Positions 36,790 through 45,979 of a stretch of 64,000 nt of DNA are shown piece after piece. The notes beneath the pieces were generated by a model. That model worked only from the letters and a program-made list of their open reading frames with translations, did not search any database and was not told where the DNA came from. The stretch covers positions 16,926-80,925 of the forward strand of contig JAAFIG010000020.1 of the NCBI GenBank assembly GCA_013298595.1, read 5' to 3'. Made by a program: the position numbers and the translations under genes. Positions within the stretch are counted from its first letter, which is position 1, and each line of letters opens with the position of its first letter. Source of the DNA: Deinococcales bacterium. GTDB taxonomy: Bacteria; Deinococcota; Deinococci; Deinococcales; JAAFIG01.

Positions 36790-37656
36790 CTATTCTTGTT
36801 TAAAGGAATAGCCTAGAAATCTGTTAACCACACAAAAACCACAAGATTCGTAAAAATCACGATTTTTTATACCAGCAAAGACTTCTGCGGTTTGCGCTCC
36901 TAAAACCTGTAAGCGCCTGAATCCCTCGAGAATAACAGCCCTTCCCAAACCTTGCCGCCTAAACGCTGCTTGAGTTCCTACAGGTTCAAAATAACCAACA
37001 CCACCAGAAAGCCAAATAACACAAAAGGAAGCCAATTCGTTTTCTGGTGTTGAAACCACCAAATCAAGTTCGGGGTTATACCCAAACATCGAGCGAACTC
37101 GAGCATACCGTTGTAACGTAAATTTTGTTGAATTAAACGCGTCCTGGTGAGTATTGACTCGTTTTTCAAATTCAGTCTCGAGAACATGACGTGCTTGGAA
37201 ACCTGATGGCAATTCTACGGTTGGAATTTTTGTTGTTAAGTCAAAATGAAAAAGAAAATTTTCGTCATTGTTTGGTGTAAATCCACTTGACTCGAGAACC
37301 CGAATCAACCTTGAATTCTCAGCAAAGCAGTCTGTAAATATTTCTGTTGAACAAGCACTTTTTGCCCAATCAACAATTTCTCGAGCAAGGTTGTCAAAGT
37401 CGGCATCATTCAGATTTGGATGCGACTGAATTTCAAAGTGTCCAGCAATCAGCCAACCTAAACCAATCAGTTTTTCTGATTCAAACCATAAGTGAAGCAG
37501 GTGTTGTTCGAGTTCATTACGCCCGAAGCGCCACCAAACATCACCAGCGTGAAGAAAGCCTCGGTTGTTACTAACCAAATCTCGAGCTTGATCAAAAAAT
37601 GCAGTGATGCTCGGTAAATCAGTAATTCCAATAAAATCCCTGCTTGATACGGTCAT
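36790..37656 (-). CDS. GNAT-family acetyltransferase
   Basis: This 288-residue protein starts at ATG 37656, since a TAAACT -10 ends 5 nt before it. The C-terminal half has a GNAT core: YFEPVGTQAAFRRQGLGRAVIL (acetyl-CoA loop) near residues 215-236 and DFYESCGFCVVNRFLGYSF at the end. The first half looks like a degenerate second GNAT domain. The substrate is unknown. It resembles the tandem protein at 23662 in architecture. Confidence 0.8.
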   Translation of the reverse strand: MTVSSRDFIGITDLPSITAFFDQARDLVSNNRGFLHAGDVWWRFGRNELEQHLLHLWFESEKLIGLGWLIAGHFEIQSHPNLNDADFDNLAREIVDWAKSACSTEIFTDCFAENSRLIRVLESSGFTPNNDENFLFHFDLTTKIPTVELPSGFQARHVLETEFEKRVNTHQDAFNSTKFTLQRYARVRSMFGYNPELDLVVSTPENELASFCVIWLSGGVGYFEPVGTQAAFRRQGLGRAVILEGFRRLQVLGAQTAEVFAGIKNRDFYESCGFCVVNRFLGYSFKQE

Positions 37657-37803
37657 ACTCGAGTTTAAAGCGTGCAAGATGACTCGAGTATTGGCACAAT
37701 AGCTTAGGCGACTTCAAAGTATTTTTGGAAGTAGTGGCTCGAGATAAGAAAGCATGAGAATCAAAAGCTTTTTAAGGTTTTAGTTCACATAGTGTTACTA
37801 TCG

Positions 37804-37815
37804 TATAATCAGATC
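37804..37815 (+). promoter_or_regulatory. Leaderless promoter of the ATPase-HNH operon
   Basis: A perfect -10 TATAAT (37804-37809) stands 6 nt before the ATG at 37816. This decides the start and rules out the ORF start 24 nt upstream, which would lie above the transcription start. Confidence 0.75.
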
Positions 37816-39126
37816 ATGTACATAGACGAATTGCACATTGAGAATTTTAGATGTTTTGCTAAACAGACTGTGCGGTTCATGCACCCCGATTCACCTCGAG
37901 CCGAAGGGGTAAGATTTCCGAATGTTAATGTTGTGCTTGGTGCGAATGGCGTGGGCAAGACGACATTGCTTAGAGCGGCAGCTTTGGCAACATTAAACCC
38001 AATGATGGGACAATCTGGGTTTCGACCATATACATTAATACGTCGAATTCAAAAAGGAGAAGAAAAATACTATAAACCAATACGTGAAAGAAAAACGTTA
38101 TTTAATAGTTCTCTTATGCTTCATAAAGAAGTATCTTTTGATGGTGCCACTTATATTGATAATTTGAAATCTAAATTTGCAATCCGTGAGGGTCATCAAG
38201 AAGAATTTATTAGCCCAATAGATGTAACTCCATCTTTATATATTTTCAATAATCAAGTGGACTCATCATATATAATGCAGTACGCTTTTTTTGCTGTTTC
38301 CTATGGTGCAATGCGTCGAGTAGAGCGCCTTCCGAGCTATGAACTCGAGGATCAAAATAAACAATATTCTTATCGTTACTCGAGAATGGCGAATCTTTTT
38401 GATAGTCGAGTTGTTTTAACGCCACTTGTCACTTGGCTTCCGCAACTCCCGAAACGTGAGAAAAAACAAATTCTCGAGATTTTTTCTTCACTCATGCCCG
38501 CAAAACTCGAGTTCAGCGATTCTATTGATGGACGCGAATTCAACTTTTATCACAATAAAATCCTTGTTCCGTTTGATGCGCTTGCTGATGGACACCGCAG
38601 TTATATTGGTTGGATTTCGGATTTGCTTTATCATTTACATCGGGCGAATCCTAAGAATATTTTGGATGTTCACGGTGTGGTGCTAGTGGATGAAGTGGAT
38701 TTACTGGCGCATCCAACTTGGCAACGTACGCTTGTACCAACTCTTTCTAAAACCTTTCCTAAATTGCAGTTTATCCTCACAACGCACAGCCCAATTGTGG
38801 CTGCTAGTGTTGAGATGGCAAATCTTTTTATTCTCGAGCCAGCCCGTAATGGCACAGCAAAATTAACTCGCCCAGATGCCGAGGTCTATGGTTTGAATGC
38901 CCAGCAAGTGCTGCATGAGGTTTTTGGAATGGATAGCACTCGAGCTGAGGGTTTTGATAAGTATTTGCGTTCTTTGATGAAAAAAAGTCGTACTGGGGAC
39001 AGGGTAGCGGCTCGGGCTTTAACGCAAGGCTTGGCGTTTGGAGCTGGTGAACCTTTGATGCTTGAGGATGATTCAGAATTGGCAGGTATTCAAAAAGCAG
39101 CTCAGGAATTGCTCGAGAAGGCATGA
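37816..39126 (+). CDS. Septu-like ATPase (PtuA type)
   Basis: This 436-residue protein is an SMC/RecF-like ABC ATPase: N-terminal IDELHIENFRCFAK, Walker A GANGVGKTT near residues 42-50, Walker B VVLVDEVD near 289-296 and the switch His in LTTHSPIV near 321. A downstream HNH nuclease gene overlaps by 4 bp, the arrangement of Septu (PtuAB) anti-phage systems and of retron-linked ATPase-HNH modules. No reverse transcriptase is next to it. The ATPase is expected to sense infection and license the nuclease. The first part of the gene has few CTCGAG sites. Confidence 0.78.
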   Translation: MYIDELHIENFRCFAKQTVRFMHPDSPRAEGVRFPNVNVVLGANGVGKTTLLRAAALATLNPMMGQSGFRPYTLIRRIQKGEEKYYKPIRERKTLFNSSLMLHKEVSFDGATYIDNLKSKFAIREGHQEEFISPIDVTPSLYIFNNQVDSSYIMQYAFFAVSYGAMRRVERLPSYELEDQNKQYSYRYSRMANLFDSRVVLTPLVTWLPQLPKREKKQILEIFSSLMPAKLEFSDSIDGREFNFYHNKILVPFDALADGHRSYIGWISDLLYHLHRANPKNILDVHGVVLVDEVDLLAHPTWQRTLVPTLSKTFPKLQFILTTHSPIVAASVEMANLFILEPARNGTAKLTRPDAEVYGLNAQQVLHEVFGMDSTRAEGFDKYLRSLMKKSRTGDRVAARALTQGLAFGAGEPLMLEDDSELAGIQKAAQELLEKA

Positions 39127-40001
39127 TTCGGATTTGTTTACCAAGTGGGAAGTCACTCGAGGATGTGATAGACGAGTTTAACCCAAGTTGGCGTGCTGAT
39201 AATGTTGTTTGGGATGGTGCCAGTAGCCCGTGGTCTGATATTAAAGAGGTTTTTGCGTCTTTGCAGGGTTGTAAGTGTGCCTACTGTGAACGTGTTTTGC
39301 AGGGTACGCCCTCTGAGAATAAGGTCGAATCAGACATTGAGCATTTTCGTCCAAAGAAAAAAACAGTTGTAGGACGTGGTGAAATACCAGCTAAATCGGG
39401 TCGAGCAGATGGTTATGCTTGGTTAGCAACTAATGTCGCAAATTATTTGTTGTCTTGTAAAACCTGTAATTCGAGTTTGAAGAAAAATTTCTTTCCAATT
39501 TCTGGTTCGGTGGGTTTGAAGAATCAATCTGTGCCTAAGTTGAATGCTCGAGAAAAACCAGTGTTACTGTATCCGATTGGTGAATTCGATACTGACCCAG
39601 AGGATTTGATTGACTGGGAAGGCTTTACACCTGTAGCTAAAATCTCTGTGGCGACAGATGCGTTTGCCAATGCTCGAGCTGAACGAATTATTGCGTTTTT
39701 TGGGTTAGCTCAACGTCAAGATATTCAGCGAGGTTGTGCAGAGCAAATTATTAAGGTTTGGAGAGCTTTTCAACTGCGAAACGACCCTGAAGAAGGTTTG
39801 AGTACATCAGATTTTTTGCGGCGTTGTCAAAGTGAACATACTGAAGTTCATGCGGCTTGTACAAGAGCCTTTTTACGATTGGTTGCAACAGATTCTCATC
39901 AAGCTAGGATTGAAGTGCGAAAAGCAGAGAAGTATTTAGCGGAACTCAAAAATCTGTATCAGTTACCAAAAAAGCTAAAGCGTTCAAGGAAAATACCCTA
40001 G
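39123..40001 (+). CDS. HNH endonuclease (PtuB/TIGR02646-like)
   Basis: This 292-residue protein has the HNH core of the TIGR02646/PtuB group: CKCAYCERVL near residue 50 (zinc Cys pair), ESDIEHFRPKK near 69 with the catalytic His, and YLLSCKTCNSSLKKNFFP near 109 (second Cys pair). It should cut nucleic acid, with the ATPase encoded upstream as partner. The start ATG lies inside the last codons of the ATPase gene, so translation is coupled. Few CTCGAG sites are present, which may reflect recent acquisition as a defence module. Confidence 0.78.
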   Translation: MIRICLPSGKSLEDVIDEFNPSWRADNVVWDGASSPWSDIKEVFASLQGCKCAYCERVLQGTPSENKVESDIEHFRPKKKTVVGRGEIPAKSGRADGYAWLATNVANYLLSCKTCNSSLKKNFFPISGSVGLKNQSVPKLNAREKPVLLYPIGEFDTDPEDLIDWEGFTPVAKISVATDAFANARAERIIAFFGLAQRQDIQRGCAEQIIKVWRAFQLRNDPEEGLSTSDFLRRCQSEHTEVHAACTRAFLRLVATDSHQARIEVRKAEKYLAELKNLYQLPKKLKRSRKIP

Positions 40002-40024
40002 ATTGCCTTGGTAATTTCAGCTTA

Positions 40025-40053
40025 TTGCTCCAACTGTCTCGAGCCAGTAAATT
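40025..40053 (+). promoter_or_regulatory. Leaderless promoter of the reductase gene
   Basis: TTGCTC (40025-40030), 17-bp spacer, TAAATT (40048-40053), then 6 nt to ATG 40060. The CTCGAG hexamer sits in the spacer. Confidence 0.7.
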
Positions 40054-40059
40054 CTTGGT

Positions 40060-40578
40060 ATGCAGATTTCAGTTTTTATCGCCACCAGCTTAGATGGTTT
40101 TATCGCTCGAGACAATGGTGCGTTGGATTGGTTGCCACAAGACCAAACCGAAGATCATGGGTACAATGCGTTCTTCTCGAGCATAGATACAATGCTGATG
40201 GGGCGTAAAACCTATGAAACGATTCTGGGGTTTACCCCCTTTCCATATGAGGGTAAACGTGTTGTGGTTTGTAGTCGCACCCTGACCGAAGTACCAACGC
40301 CTTTACAAAGTAAACTTGAGATTCGGGCTGAGCCTTTGCCAGCATTACTGAAAATACTCGAGACCGAAGGTACAAAACATCTTTATGCCGATGGCGGTCA
40401 GATCATCACGGCTTTGCTCGAGTTAGGCGTGGTAAACAAGTTGGTGTTGACTCGAGTACCTGTTTTGCTGGGTGCAGGTATTCCTCTTTTCGGACGATTA
40501 AGCGCAGATATTGTTTTGCAACACCAAGAAACCAAGACTTTTGCTAGTGGTTTGGTGCAAAGTATTTATTTGGTTTGA
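40060..40578 (+). CDS. Dihydrofolate reductase-family protein (RibD C-terminal type)
   Basis: This 172-residue protein shows ISVFIATSLDGFIARDNGALDWL at the N-terminus, MLMGRKTYETILGF near residue 46 (NADPH-binding helix) and LYADGGQIITALLELG near 110. These are marks of the RibD_C/YwjB group of NADPH-dependent reductases, not of true folate DHFR. The substrate is unknown. It is leaderless, starting at ATG 40060. Confidence 0.85.
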   Translation: MQISVFIATSLDGFIARDNGALDWLPQDQTEDHGYNAFFSSIDTMLMGRKTYETILGFTPFPYEGKRVVVCSRTLTEVPTPLQSKLEIRAEPLPALLKILETEGTKHLYADGGQIITALLELGVVNKLVLTRVPVLLGAGIPLFGRLSADIVLQHQETKTFASGLVQSIYLV

Positions 40579-40655
40579 GCAGATAAACTCGATTTGCTTT
40601 TCAAAGCGCATTCCTCAGTACCAATCATCAATCTTGTCTCGAGTAGAGTGATGGA

Positions 40656-41294
40656 GTGATTACAGTTTTTTATGATTTTCTCTGTCCATATGCGTGGCGT
40701 GGTCTTGAATTGTTAGCTGCCCTCGAGATTCCGTTTGTGCATAAACATTATAGTTTGGTGCAAGGGAATCACCCTGATAATGCGGGTTTGCCGCGTCATC
40801 TTCCCAAGTGGCAATTGGTTACACAAACCCTTGGTGATACAGCCAATGCGGGTTTGCCAGCCTATTTAAATGTGGATGGTAGCCTTGAAGCGTTTCTGGC
40901 TGCTCGGGCGGCAATGCAGCAAGGCAATGCAGCATATTTGCGATTTGCTCTCGAGTTATTTCGGGCACGGCATCGGGATAAAAAGGTTTTGAATGCCGAA
41001 ACTGCATTGGAAGCTGCCAAGGCTGCCAATCTGGATATTAATGCTTTTACTGTGGCTCGAGCCGATGTTGTAGCTCGAACAGTTGAACTTGGAGCTGATC
41101 TCGAGGAAGCTGGGCAGTTAGGGGTGTTTGGTACGCCAACCATTCAACTTGAAAGCGGTGATATTGCTTATTTTCGGTTTGAGCATTTACCGCAAACCCA
41201 AGCAGCAAAACTCGAGGCTTGGCAAATTTTTGAGCGTGCAATGCTATCTGAGGCAGGGATTGCAACCATTAAACGAGCAAAACCATCGGTTTGA
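40656..41294 (+). CDS. DsbA-family thioredoxin-fold protein
   Basis: This 212-residue protein starts with GTG 40656, where a TAGAGT -10 lies 6 nt upstream. It has the FrnE/2-hydroxychromene-2-carboxylate isomerase type of DsbA fold: YDFLCPYAWRG near residues 6-16, where the usual CxxC has only the first Cys (CPYA), then a helical insert, and GVFGTPTIQL near 164 with the cis-Pro loop. A lone Cys suggests isomerase or glutathione-type chemistry rather than disulphide oxidation. It is cytoplasmic, with no signal peptide. Confidence 0.78.
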   Translation: MITVFYDFLCPYAWRGLELLAALEIPFVHKHYSLVQGNHPDNAGLPRHLPKWQLVTQTLGDTANAGLPAYLNVDGSLEAFLAARAAMQQGNAAYLRFALELFRARHRDKKVLNAETALEAAKAANLDINAFTVARADVVARTVELGADLEEAGQLGVFGTPTIQLESGDIAYFRFEHLPQTQAAKLEAWQIFERAMLSEAGIATIKRAKPSV

Positions 41295-41340
41295 ATGGTC
41301 AGTAAATCCGAAATAGATAGTTAAAAGTTGGTTGAGCCGT

Positions 41341-41362
41341 AGGGGCGGGGCTTGCCTCGCCT
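41341..41362. repeat. Degenerate GGCGAGGC palindrome
   Basis: An imperfect copy of the palindrome at 14495 and 63147 (left arm GGGGCGGGGC, right arm GCCTCGCC). The context is a TAGGGGCG start, as in dispersed REP-like elements. It lies between the DsbA-family gene and mfd. Confidence 0.45.
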
Positions 41363-41437
41363 GTTCAGTACGACATTTTTTAACAATCTGCGTATAGGTC
41401 AATCGGATTGTGCTGTTGTGTCTAAATCCGTGCCCTA

Positions 41438-41465
41438 TTGACTCGAGGGTCATCAACAGTATTCT
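41438..41465 (+). promoter_or_regulatory. mfd promoter
   Basis: TTGACT (41438-41443), 16-bp spacer, TATTCT (41460-41465). CTCGAG overlaps both elements. It is followed by a 24-nt stretch with a GGGGAGAGG ribosome-binding site, so this mRNA is leadered, unlike many neighbours. Confidence 0.7.
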
Positions 41466-41489
41466 CGAGCTGTCTTGTAGGGGAGAGGC

Positions 41490-44400
41490 ATGCGTCGTTT
41501 AGTTACGCCACTTGCAGAAAGCCTCGAGTGCGGTATACTGCTTGGCGTGACGCGACGTTCCGCACAAGCGGCGGGGTCGTCGGGCGTTTTACAACCAGTC
41601 AGCAAACCAACAGCTAAACCTGCTGCTGGTGCTGCGCGGTTGCTTGCCCGCGCCCAAATCGCCATTGAATCTTTAACACCACTCGAGACTGGCTTATACG
41701 CTGGGCTACCACAAGTGGCAAGGTTGATGTTGTTTGCCAGGGATAACCATGCTGTGCTTGTAACCACACCTGAACGGATGCGTTTGTACAAGGATTTACC
41801 TGTACTTGGACGCAAAGCCAGTATCAATCCTGGGATTGCAGATTGGTCTGAACTCGAGCAACATGTGGTACTTGATATTGCCACTGCACTCGAGGATTTT
41901 CCTTCTGAACCAAATTTGTTTCGGCTCGAGTTGCGGGTTGGGCAAACGTACACCCGAGATGATTTTCTAACCAGTCTTGAAGGTTTGGGCTATGAACGCG
42001 AAGAGAATTTAGATAAGGCGAGTTTCGAGAAAACTGATGGGTATTTTAAGGTTTTAGGCGATACTCTCGAGATTGTTATTAACCGCTCTGGGCAGGATAA
42101 AACCAAACGTGAAATCCGAGCTGAGTTTTTTGGTGATACCCTTGAAACGCTTAAACTTAATAACGAGAAAGTCAATCATTTTTCACTAGCACCACTGGGC
42201 GATTATGTACCCGAAGTGGCATGGGATAGCACCCGTCTCGAGCGAATCGGTGGGCGAGTTTATCTGGATTCACCTGAATTCTTTGAAGGTTATTTAACCA
42301 CCAAGCAAAACCAGCGTCTTTGGGCGCACCTCGAGACTCGAGATATTGTTTCTTTTGGGGCTACTAAATTGGCACTCGAGACCAAGCAATCTGCTCTTGA
42401 ACCAATGGCGTTTTATCGTGCCAGATTAAAAATGTTCGCCGAGGATGCCAAGCGTTGGCTCGAGGAAGGCTACCGTATTCAAGTGCTTTTAAAGCACGAA
42501 CGTACTGGTGTGTATTTGCAAACCAATGTGCTTAATGCCGAAAGCGGTGTGCCAGTGGTTTGGGAATGGCGTGCTGAACCACAAGTTGGCAAAGTGACTT
42601 TAACCTTGGGGACTGCCGAAGCTGGTTTTATTGATCGGGCGAGTAAACTGGTGGTTTTAACCGAAGATGCCTTGTATGGCTTTACAGGTGGTGCCAGTCT
42701 GCGAATGCGGAAGTTGCGTGGTAATCCTGTCTCGGATACGATGGCATTAACAGTTAACGATTATCTGATTCACCCCGAGCATGGTATCGGACAATTCCTC
42801 GGACTCGAGGCGCGGTTAGTGCTGGGTGTGATGCGAGATTACATTCATTTGCGTTACGCTAACGATGCCCGAATTTACTTACCAGTCGAACAATTGCCAT
42901 TCCTCAAACGCCACCCTGGAACAACCGACGACCCACCACGCCTCAGTACCCTTGGTACCAACGATTGGGCAAAAGCTCGAGAAAAAGCTCGCAAGAACGC
43001 CGAGGAATTGGCACAAAAACTTTTGGTACAATACGCAGCTCGCCAAGCCACTTCGGGTATTTCTTATCCAAGTGCGCCAATGGAATGGGATGACGATTTT
43101 AATAAAAACTTCCCATTTGAATTCACCAAAGATCAAGGCAGAGCGGTTAAAGATGTCTACAGAGACCTCGAGCGTGCCATGCCGATGGATCGGCTTGTTT
43201 CGGGTGATGTAGGCTTTGGTAAAACCGAAGTGGCAGTCCGAGCCGCTCACCGAGTGGTTGCTAATGGCAGACAAGTTGCCATTCTGGTACCCACGACACT
43301 CTTAGCCGAACAGCACCTCGAGACGATTCGTAAGCGCTTTGATGGCACACCCGTGATTGTGGCTGGGCTAAGCCGCTTTACGCCGAACAAAGAAGTCGAA
43401 GGGGTTTTTAAGCATTTACGTGAAGGCAAAATAGATATTGTGGTTGGTACACACCGCTTACTTGCCGAACAACTTTCGTTTAAGAATTTGGGCTTACTGA
43501 TTATTGACGAAGAACACCGTTTTGGTGTGATGCAAAAAGAAAAACTCAAAGCCCTCAAAGCAGGTGAGTTATCGCTCTCGAGTTTTAAAGATGTCGAACT
43601 TGATATCGAAAAAAATGCAAAACCCAAAGCCCGTAAAGCAGGCACAAAAACCGCACAAGTCGCCTCCGATATCGCTCACGATCTCTCGAGCATTATGGGC
43701 AATGTGATTGGTGTTAAACGCGAACGCAAAGTCGAATTGACCGAACATGCCATAGATGTTTTAACCCTGTCTGCTACGCCAATACCACGAACCCTGTACA
43801 TGAGTATGGTTGGTCTGCGCGATATGTCGCATATTGCCACGCCACCAGCGGGACGTAAACCAATTCAAACAGTTCTCTCGCCATTCGACCCATTTACTGT
43901 CCGAGATGCAATACTTTACGAAATGGAACGCGGCGGCAAATGCTTTTACATCCACGACCGCGTTGCCAGCATCGGTAGGCGTGCCCAGTACTTACAAACC
44001 CTGATACCAGAAGCACGAATTGCTGTGGCACACGGTCAAATGCCAGATGGTGAAATCGAAGAAATTATGCAAGGCTTCGAGGAAGGTGCTTTCGATGTGC
44101 TGGTTGCCACCACCATTGTCGAATCGGGTTTAGATATTCCAGAAGCCAATACCATCTTAATAGAACGCTCCGATAGGCTTGGATTAGCCCAATTGTACCA
44201 ATTGCGAGGACGTGTTGGACGCAGACAAACCGAGGCATTCGCCTACTTTTTCTACCCTCCACGCTTATCCGAAAATGCTGAACGTCGCCTCTGGGCAATT
44301 GCCGATTTAACCGATCTTGGTAGTGGGCATTTACTCGCCGAAAAAGACATGGAAATTCGTGGTGTTGGAAATATCCTTGGTGCAGAACAACACGGACACA

Positions 44401-44918
44401 TCCAAAACGTATCACTCGAGGTTTACACCGAATTATTAGGCGAAGCAATTTCTAAACTCAAAGGCGAAGAAAAAATTATCCCACCACGCCTTGCCATAGA
44501 CCTGAAAGTCAATGCCCGTCTCGAGCCAAGTTATATTCCCGAAGAACTTGAGCGTATCGAATACTACGGGCGTTTATCCGAAAGTACCAGTTTAGGTGAA
44601 ATCAGCCGAGTTGAACGCGAAATGAAATCCAAACATGGTGCATTACCGCTTGAGGTGCAAAATTTCCTCGAGTTAGCCCGTTTACGCGTGATAGGAACAG
44701 CTAAAGGTGCAATGAGTGTTGGTGAAACCATGACGCAACTGGTGGTGCAATTTGCGCCCAACCGAGGCAACCTTGATTACGATGCTAAAGCAGCTAAAAA
44801 CCATCCGAATAAGTTATTGGTAACCAAATACCCACCTGGTTTTACCCTCGAGAAAAAAGGTTTGAAACCCGATGAGTACGCAAGGGCAATCCTCGAGGCG
44901 CTGTACGCGTTCGCTTAG
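41490..44918 (+). CDS. mfd: Transcription-repair coupling factor Mfd
   Basis: This 1142-residue protein removes RNA polymerase stalled at DNA lesions and recruits UvrA. An N-terminal UvrB-like region (about 1-300) precedes the CarD-like RNAP-interaction domain ([17 protein letters not shown] near 420-436). The motor has Walker [10 protein letters not shown] near 571, DEEHRFG near 673 and [17 protein letters not shown] with RGRVGR near 875-910. A C-terminal UvrA-binding TRCF domain ends the protein. A lysine-rich insert near residues 705-740 (between motor lobes) is an addition. The N-terminus is shorter than in E. coli. Confidence 0.95.
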   Translation: MRRLVTPLAESLECGILLGVTRRSAQAAGSSGVLQPVSKPTAKPAAGAARLLARAQIAIESLTPLETGLYAGLPQVARLMLFARDNHAVLVTTPERMRLYKDLPVLGRKASINPGIADWSELEQHVVLDIATALEDFPSEPNLFRLELRVGQTYTRDDFLTSLEGLGYEREENLDKASFEKTDGYFKVLGDTLEIVINRSGQDKTKREIRAEFFGDTLETLKLNNEKVNHFSLAPLGDYVPEVAWDSTRLERIGGRVYLDSPEFFEGYLTTKQNQRLWAHLETRDIVSFGATKLALETKQSALEPMAFYRARLKMFAEDAKRWLEEGYRIQVLLKHERTGVYLQTNVLNAESGVPVVWEWRAEPQVGKVTLTLGTAEAGFIDRASKLVVLTEDALYGFTGGASLRMRKLRGNPVSDTMALTVNDYLIHPEHGIGQFLGLEARLVLGVMRDYIHLRYANDARIYLPVEQLPFLKRHPGTTDDPPRLSTLGTNDWAKAREKARKNAEELAQKLLVQYAARQATSGISYPSAPMEWDDDFNKNFPFEFTKDQGRAVKDVYRDLERAMPMDRLVSGDVGFGKTEVAVRAAHRVVANGRQVAILVPTTLLAEQHLETIRKRFDGTPVIVAGLSRFTPNKEVEGVFKHLREGKIDIVVGTHRLLAEQLSFKNLGLLIIDEEHRFGVMQKEKLKALKAGELSLSSFKDVELDIEKNAKPKARKAGTKTAQVASDIAHDLSSIMGNVIGVKRERKVELTEHAIDVLTLSATPIPRTLYMSMVGLRDMSHIATPPAGRKPIQTVLSPFDPFTVRDAILYEMERGGKCFYIHDRVASIGRRAQYLQTLIPEARIAVAHGQMPDGEIEEIMQGFEEGAFDVLVATTIVESGLDIPEANTILIERSDRLGLAQLYQLRGRVGRRQTEAFAYFFYPPRLSENAERRLWAIADLTDLGSGHLLAEKDMEIRGVGNILGAEQHGHIQNVSLEVYTELLGEAISKLKGEEKIIPPRLAIDLKVNARLEPSYIPEELERIEYYGRLSESTSLGEISRVEREMKSKHGALPLEVQNFLELARLRVIGTAKGAMSVGETMTQLVVQFAPNRGNLDYDAKAAKNHPNKLLVTKYPPGFTLEKKGLKPDEYARAILEALYAFA

Positions 44919-45020
44919 ATTTTTTTAGGACTTGCACTATAGTATCAGTCGGCTTGGTATACGGAGCGCTGCGTGAATTCGTTCCTTCTTGTATCGCTAA
45001 AAAACTGGAAAAGGTTTCTT

Positions 45021-45293
45021 ATGGAAAGAGATATTTGGCAAGAAGTTTTAGACAGTGCCATAGAAATTAAAACAGGTCGCGGCAAGCGCCTTACTGTCCT
45101 ACCTGATAACTTAGTAGCGCGAACTCGAGTTCAAACAAAGTTGAGTCAGTCCGAATTTGCTGCTTTACTCGGCGTATCTAAACGTACTCTCGAGCAATGG
45201 GAGCAAGGTCGGCGTGAACCAAGTGGTGCAGCAAAAACATTGCTTCGGGTAGCACAAAATCATCCAGAGGTTTTGCGTGAATTGGTTATTTGA
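45021..45293 (+). CDS. XRE-family regulator, HigA/NadS-like antitoxin
   Basis: This 90-residue protein has an HTH domain near residues 40-90: LSQSEFAALLGVSKRTLEQWEQGRREPSGAAKTLLRV. That text is typical of HigA-2/NadS-type antitoxins. No toxin gene of the HigB type is present on either side, so it is an orphan or a lone regulator. ATG 45021 with an AAAGG site is preferred over an ATG 48 nt upstream. A TATAGT -10 lies at about 44938. Confidence 0.7.
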   Translation: MERDIWQEVLDSAIEIKTGRGKRLTVLPDNLVARTRVQTKLSQSEFAALLGVSKRTLEQWEQGRREPSGAAKTLLRVAQNHPEVLRELVI

Positions 45294-45358
45294 ACCTTTG
45301 CCACCATTCTTCGTGCCAGCGCACTGTGATTAAAACCTAAATCCTCGAGAATAGCTTG

Positions 45359-45979
45359 GTGAATACGCTTATCGTTGGTGCAACTGGTGGTATTGGTGAG
45401 GCACTGGCTCGAGTTTTGCCTAAACCGCAGATTCTGGTGGCTCGAGATGCTCGAAAATTGTTTTCCTTGGCGCAGGAATTGGGTGTTTTTGCGGTGCCTG
45501 CCGATGTGACCAACGAACTCGAGTTGCAAGCTTTGGCTTTGGAAGTACAGGATGTCCAGACCCTTGTGTATGCAGTTGGTGATGTGGCACTTGCACCGCT
45601 CGAGGGGTTTTCGGTGGCGGATGCGACGCGGATTTGGCAGGCGAATGTGTTGGGTTTTCAATTGGTTTGTAAGCATCTCGGCTCGAGGTTATTGCCGAAT
45701 GCTCGAGTGTATGCGATTGGGGCACGCCCCGAGTTGGTGACGTACCCTGGCTTTGCTGCGTATGCCAGTGCTAAGGCTGCATTAGCGGTGTCTTGTCGAA
45801 TTGCGGAACTCGAGTTAAAACGTTCTGTGACATTGGTGTTACCGCCTGCGGTGAATACGGCGTTTTGGCAGCGTTTGGGTAAACCCGTGCCGCGCAATGC
45901 GGTTCAACCAGAAACTATTGCTGCTGGTATTCTCGAGGATTTGGCTCGAATGCCGAGTGCCGAATTGCGAATTGGTTAA
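45359..45979 (+). CDS. Short-chain dehydrogenase/reductase
   Basis: This 206-residue SDR has the nucleotide loop VGATGGIGEALAR near residues 6-18 and the catalytic YASAKAAL (YxxxK) near residue 138. It is shorter than the classic 250-residue SDR because the substrate-binding tail is small. I take GTG 45359, with a GAGAAT -10-like hexamer 6 nt upstream; TTG 45356 is also possible. Its substrate is unknown. Its last bases overlap the end of smc (convergent). Confidence 0.8.
   Translation: MNTLIVGATGGIGEALARVLPKPQILVARDARKLFSLAQELGVFAVPADVTNELELQALALEVQDVQTLVYAVGDVALAPLEGFSVADATRIWQANVLGFQLVCKHLGSRLLPNARVYAIGARPELVTYPGFAAYASAKAALAVSCRIAELELKRSVTLVLPPAVNTAFWQRLGKPVPRNAVQPETIAAGILEDLARMPSAELRIG

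Noticed and set aside
44934-45130. Second frame through the XRE gene region as a remnant HigB toxin
   Set aside because: The readable frame has no start and no RelE/HigB motif.
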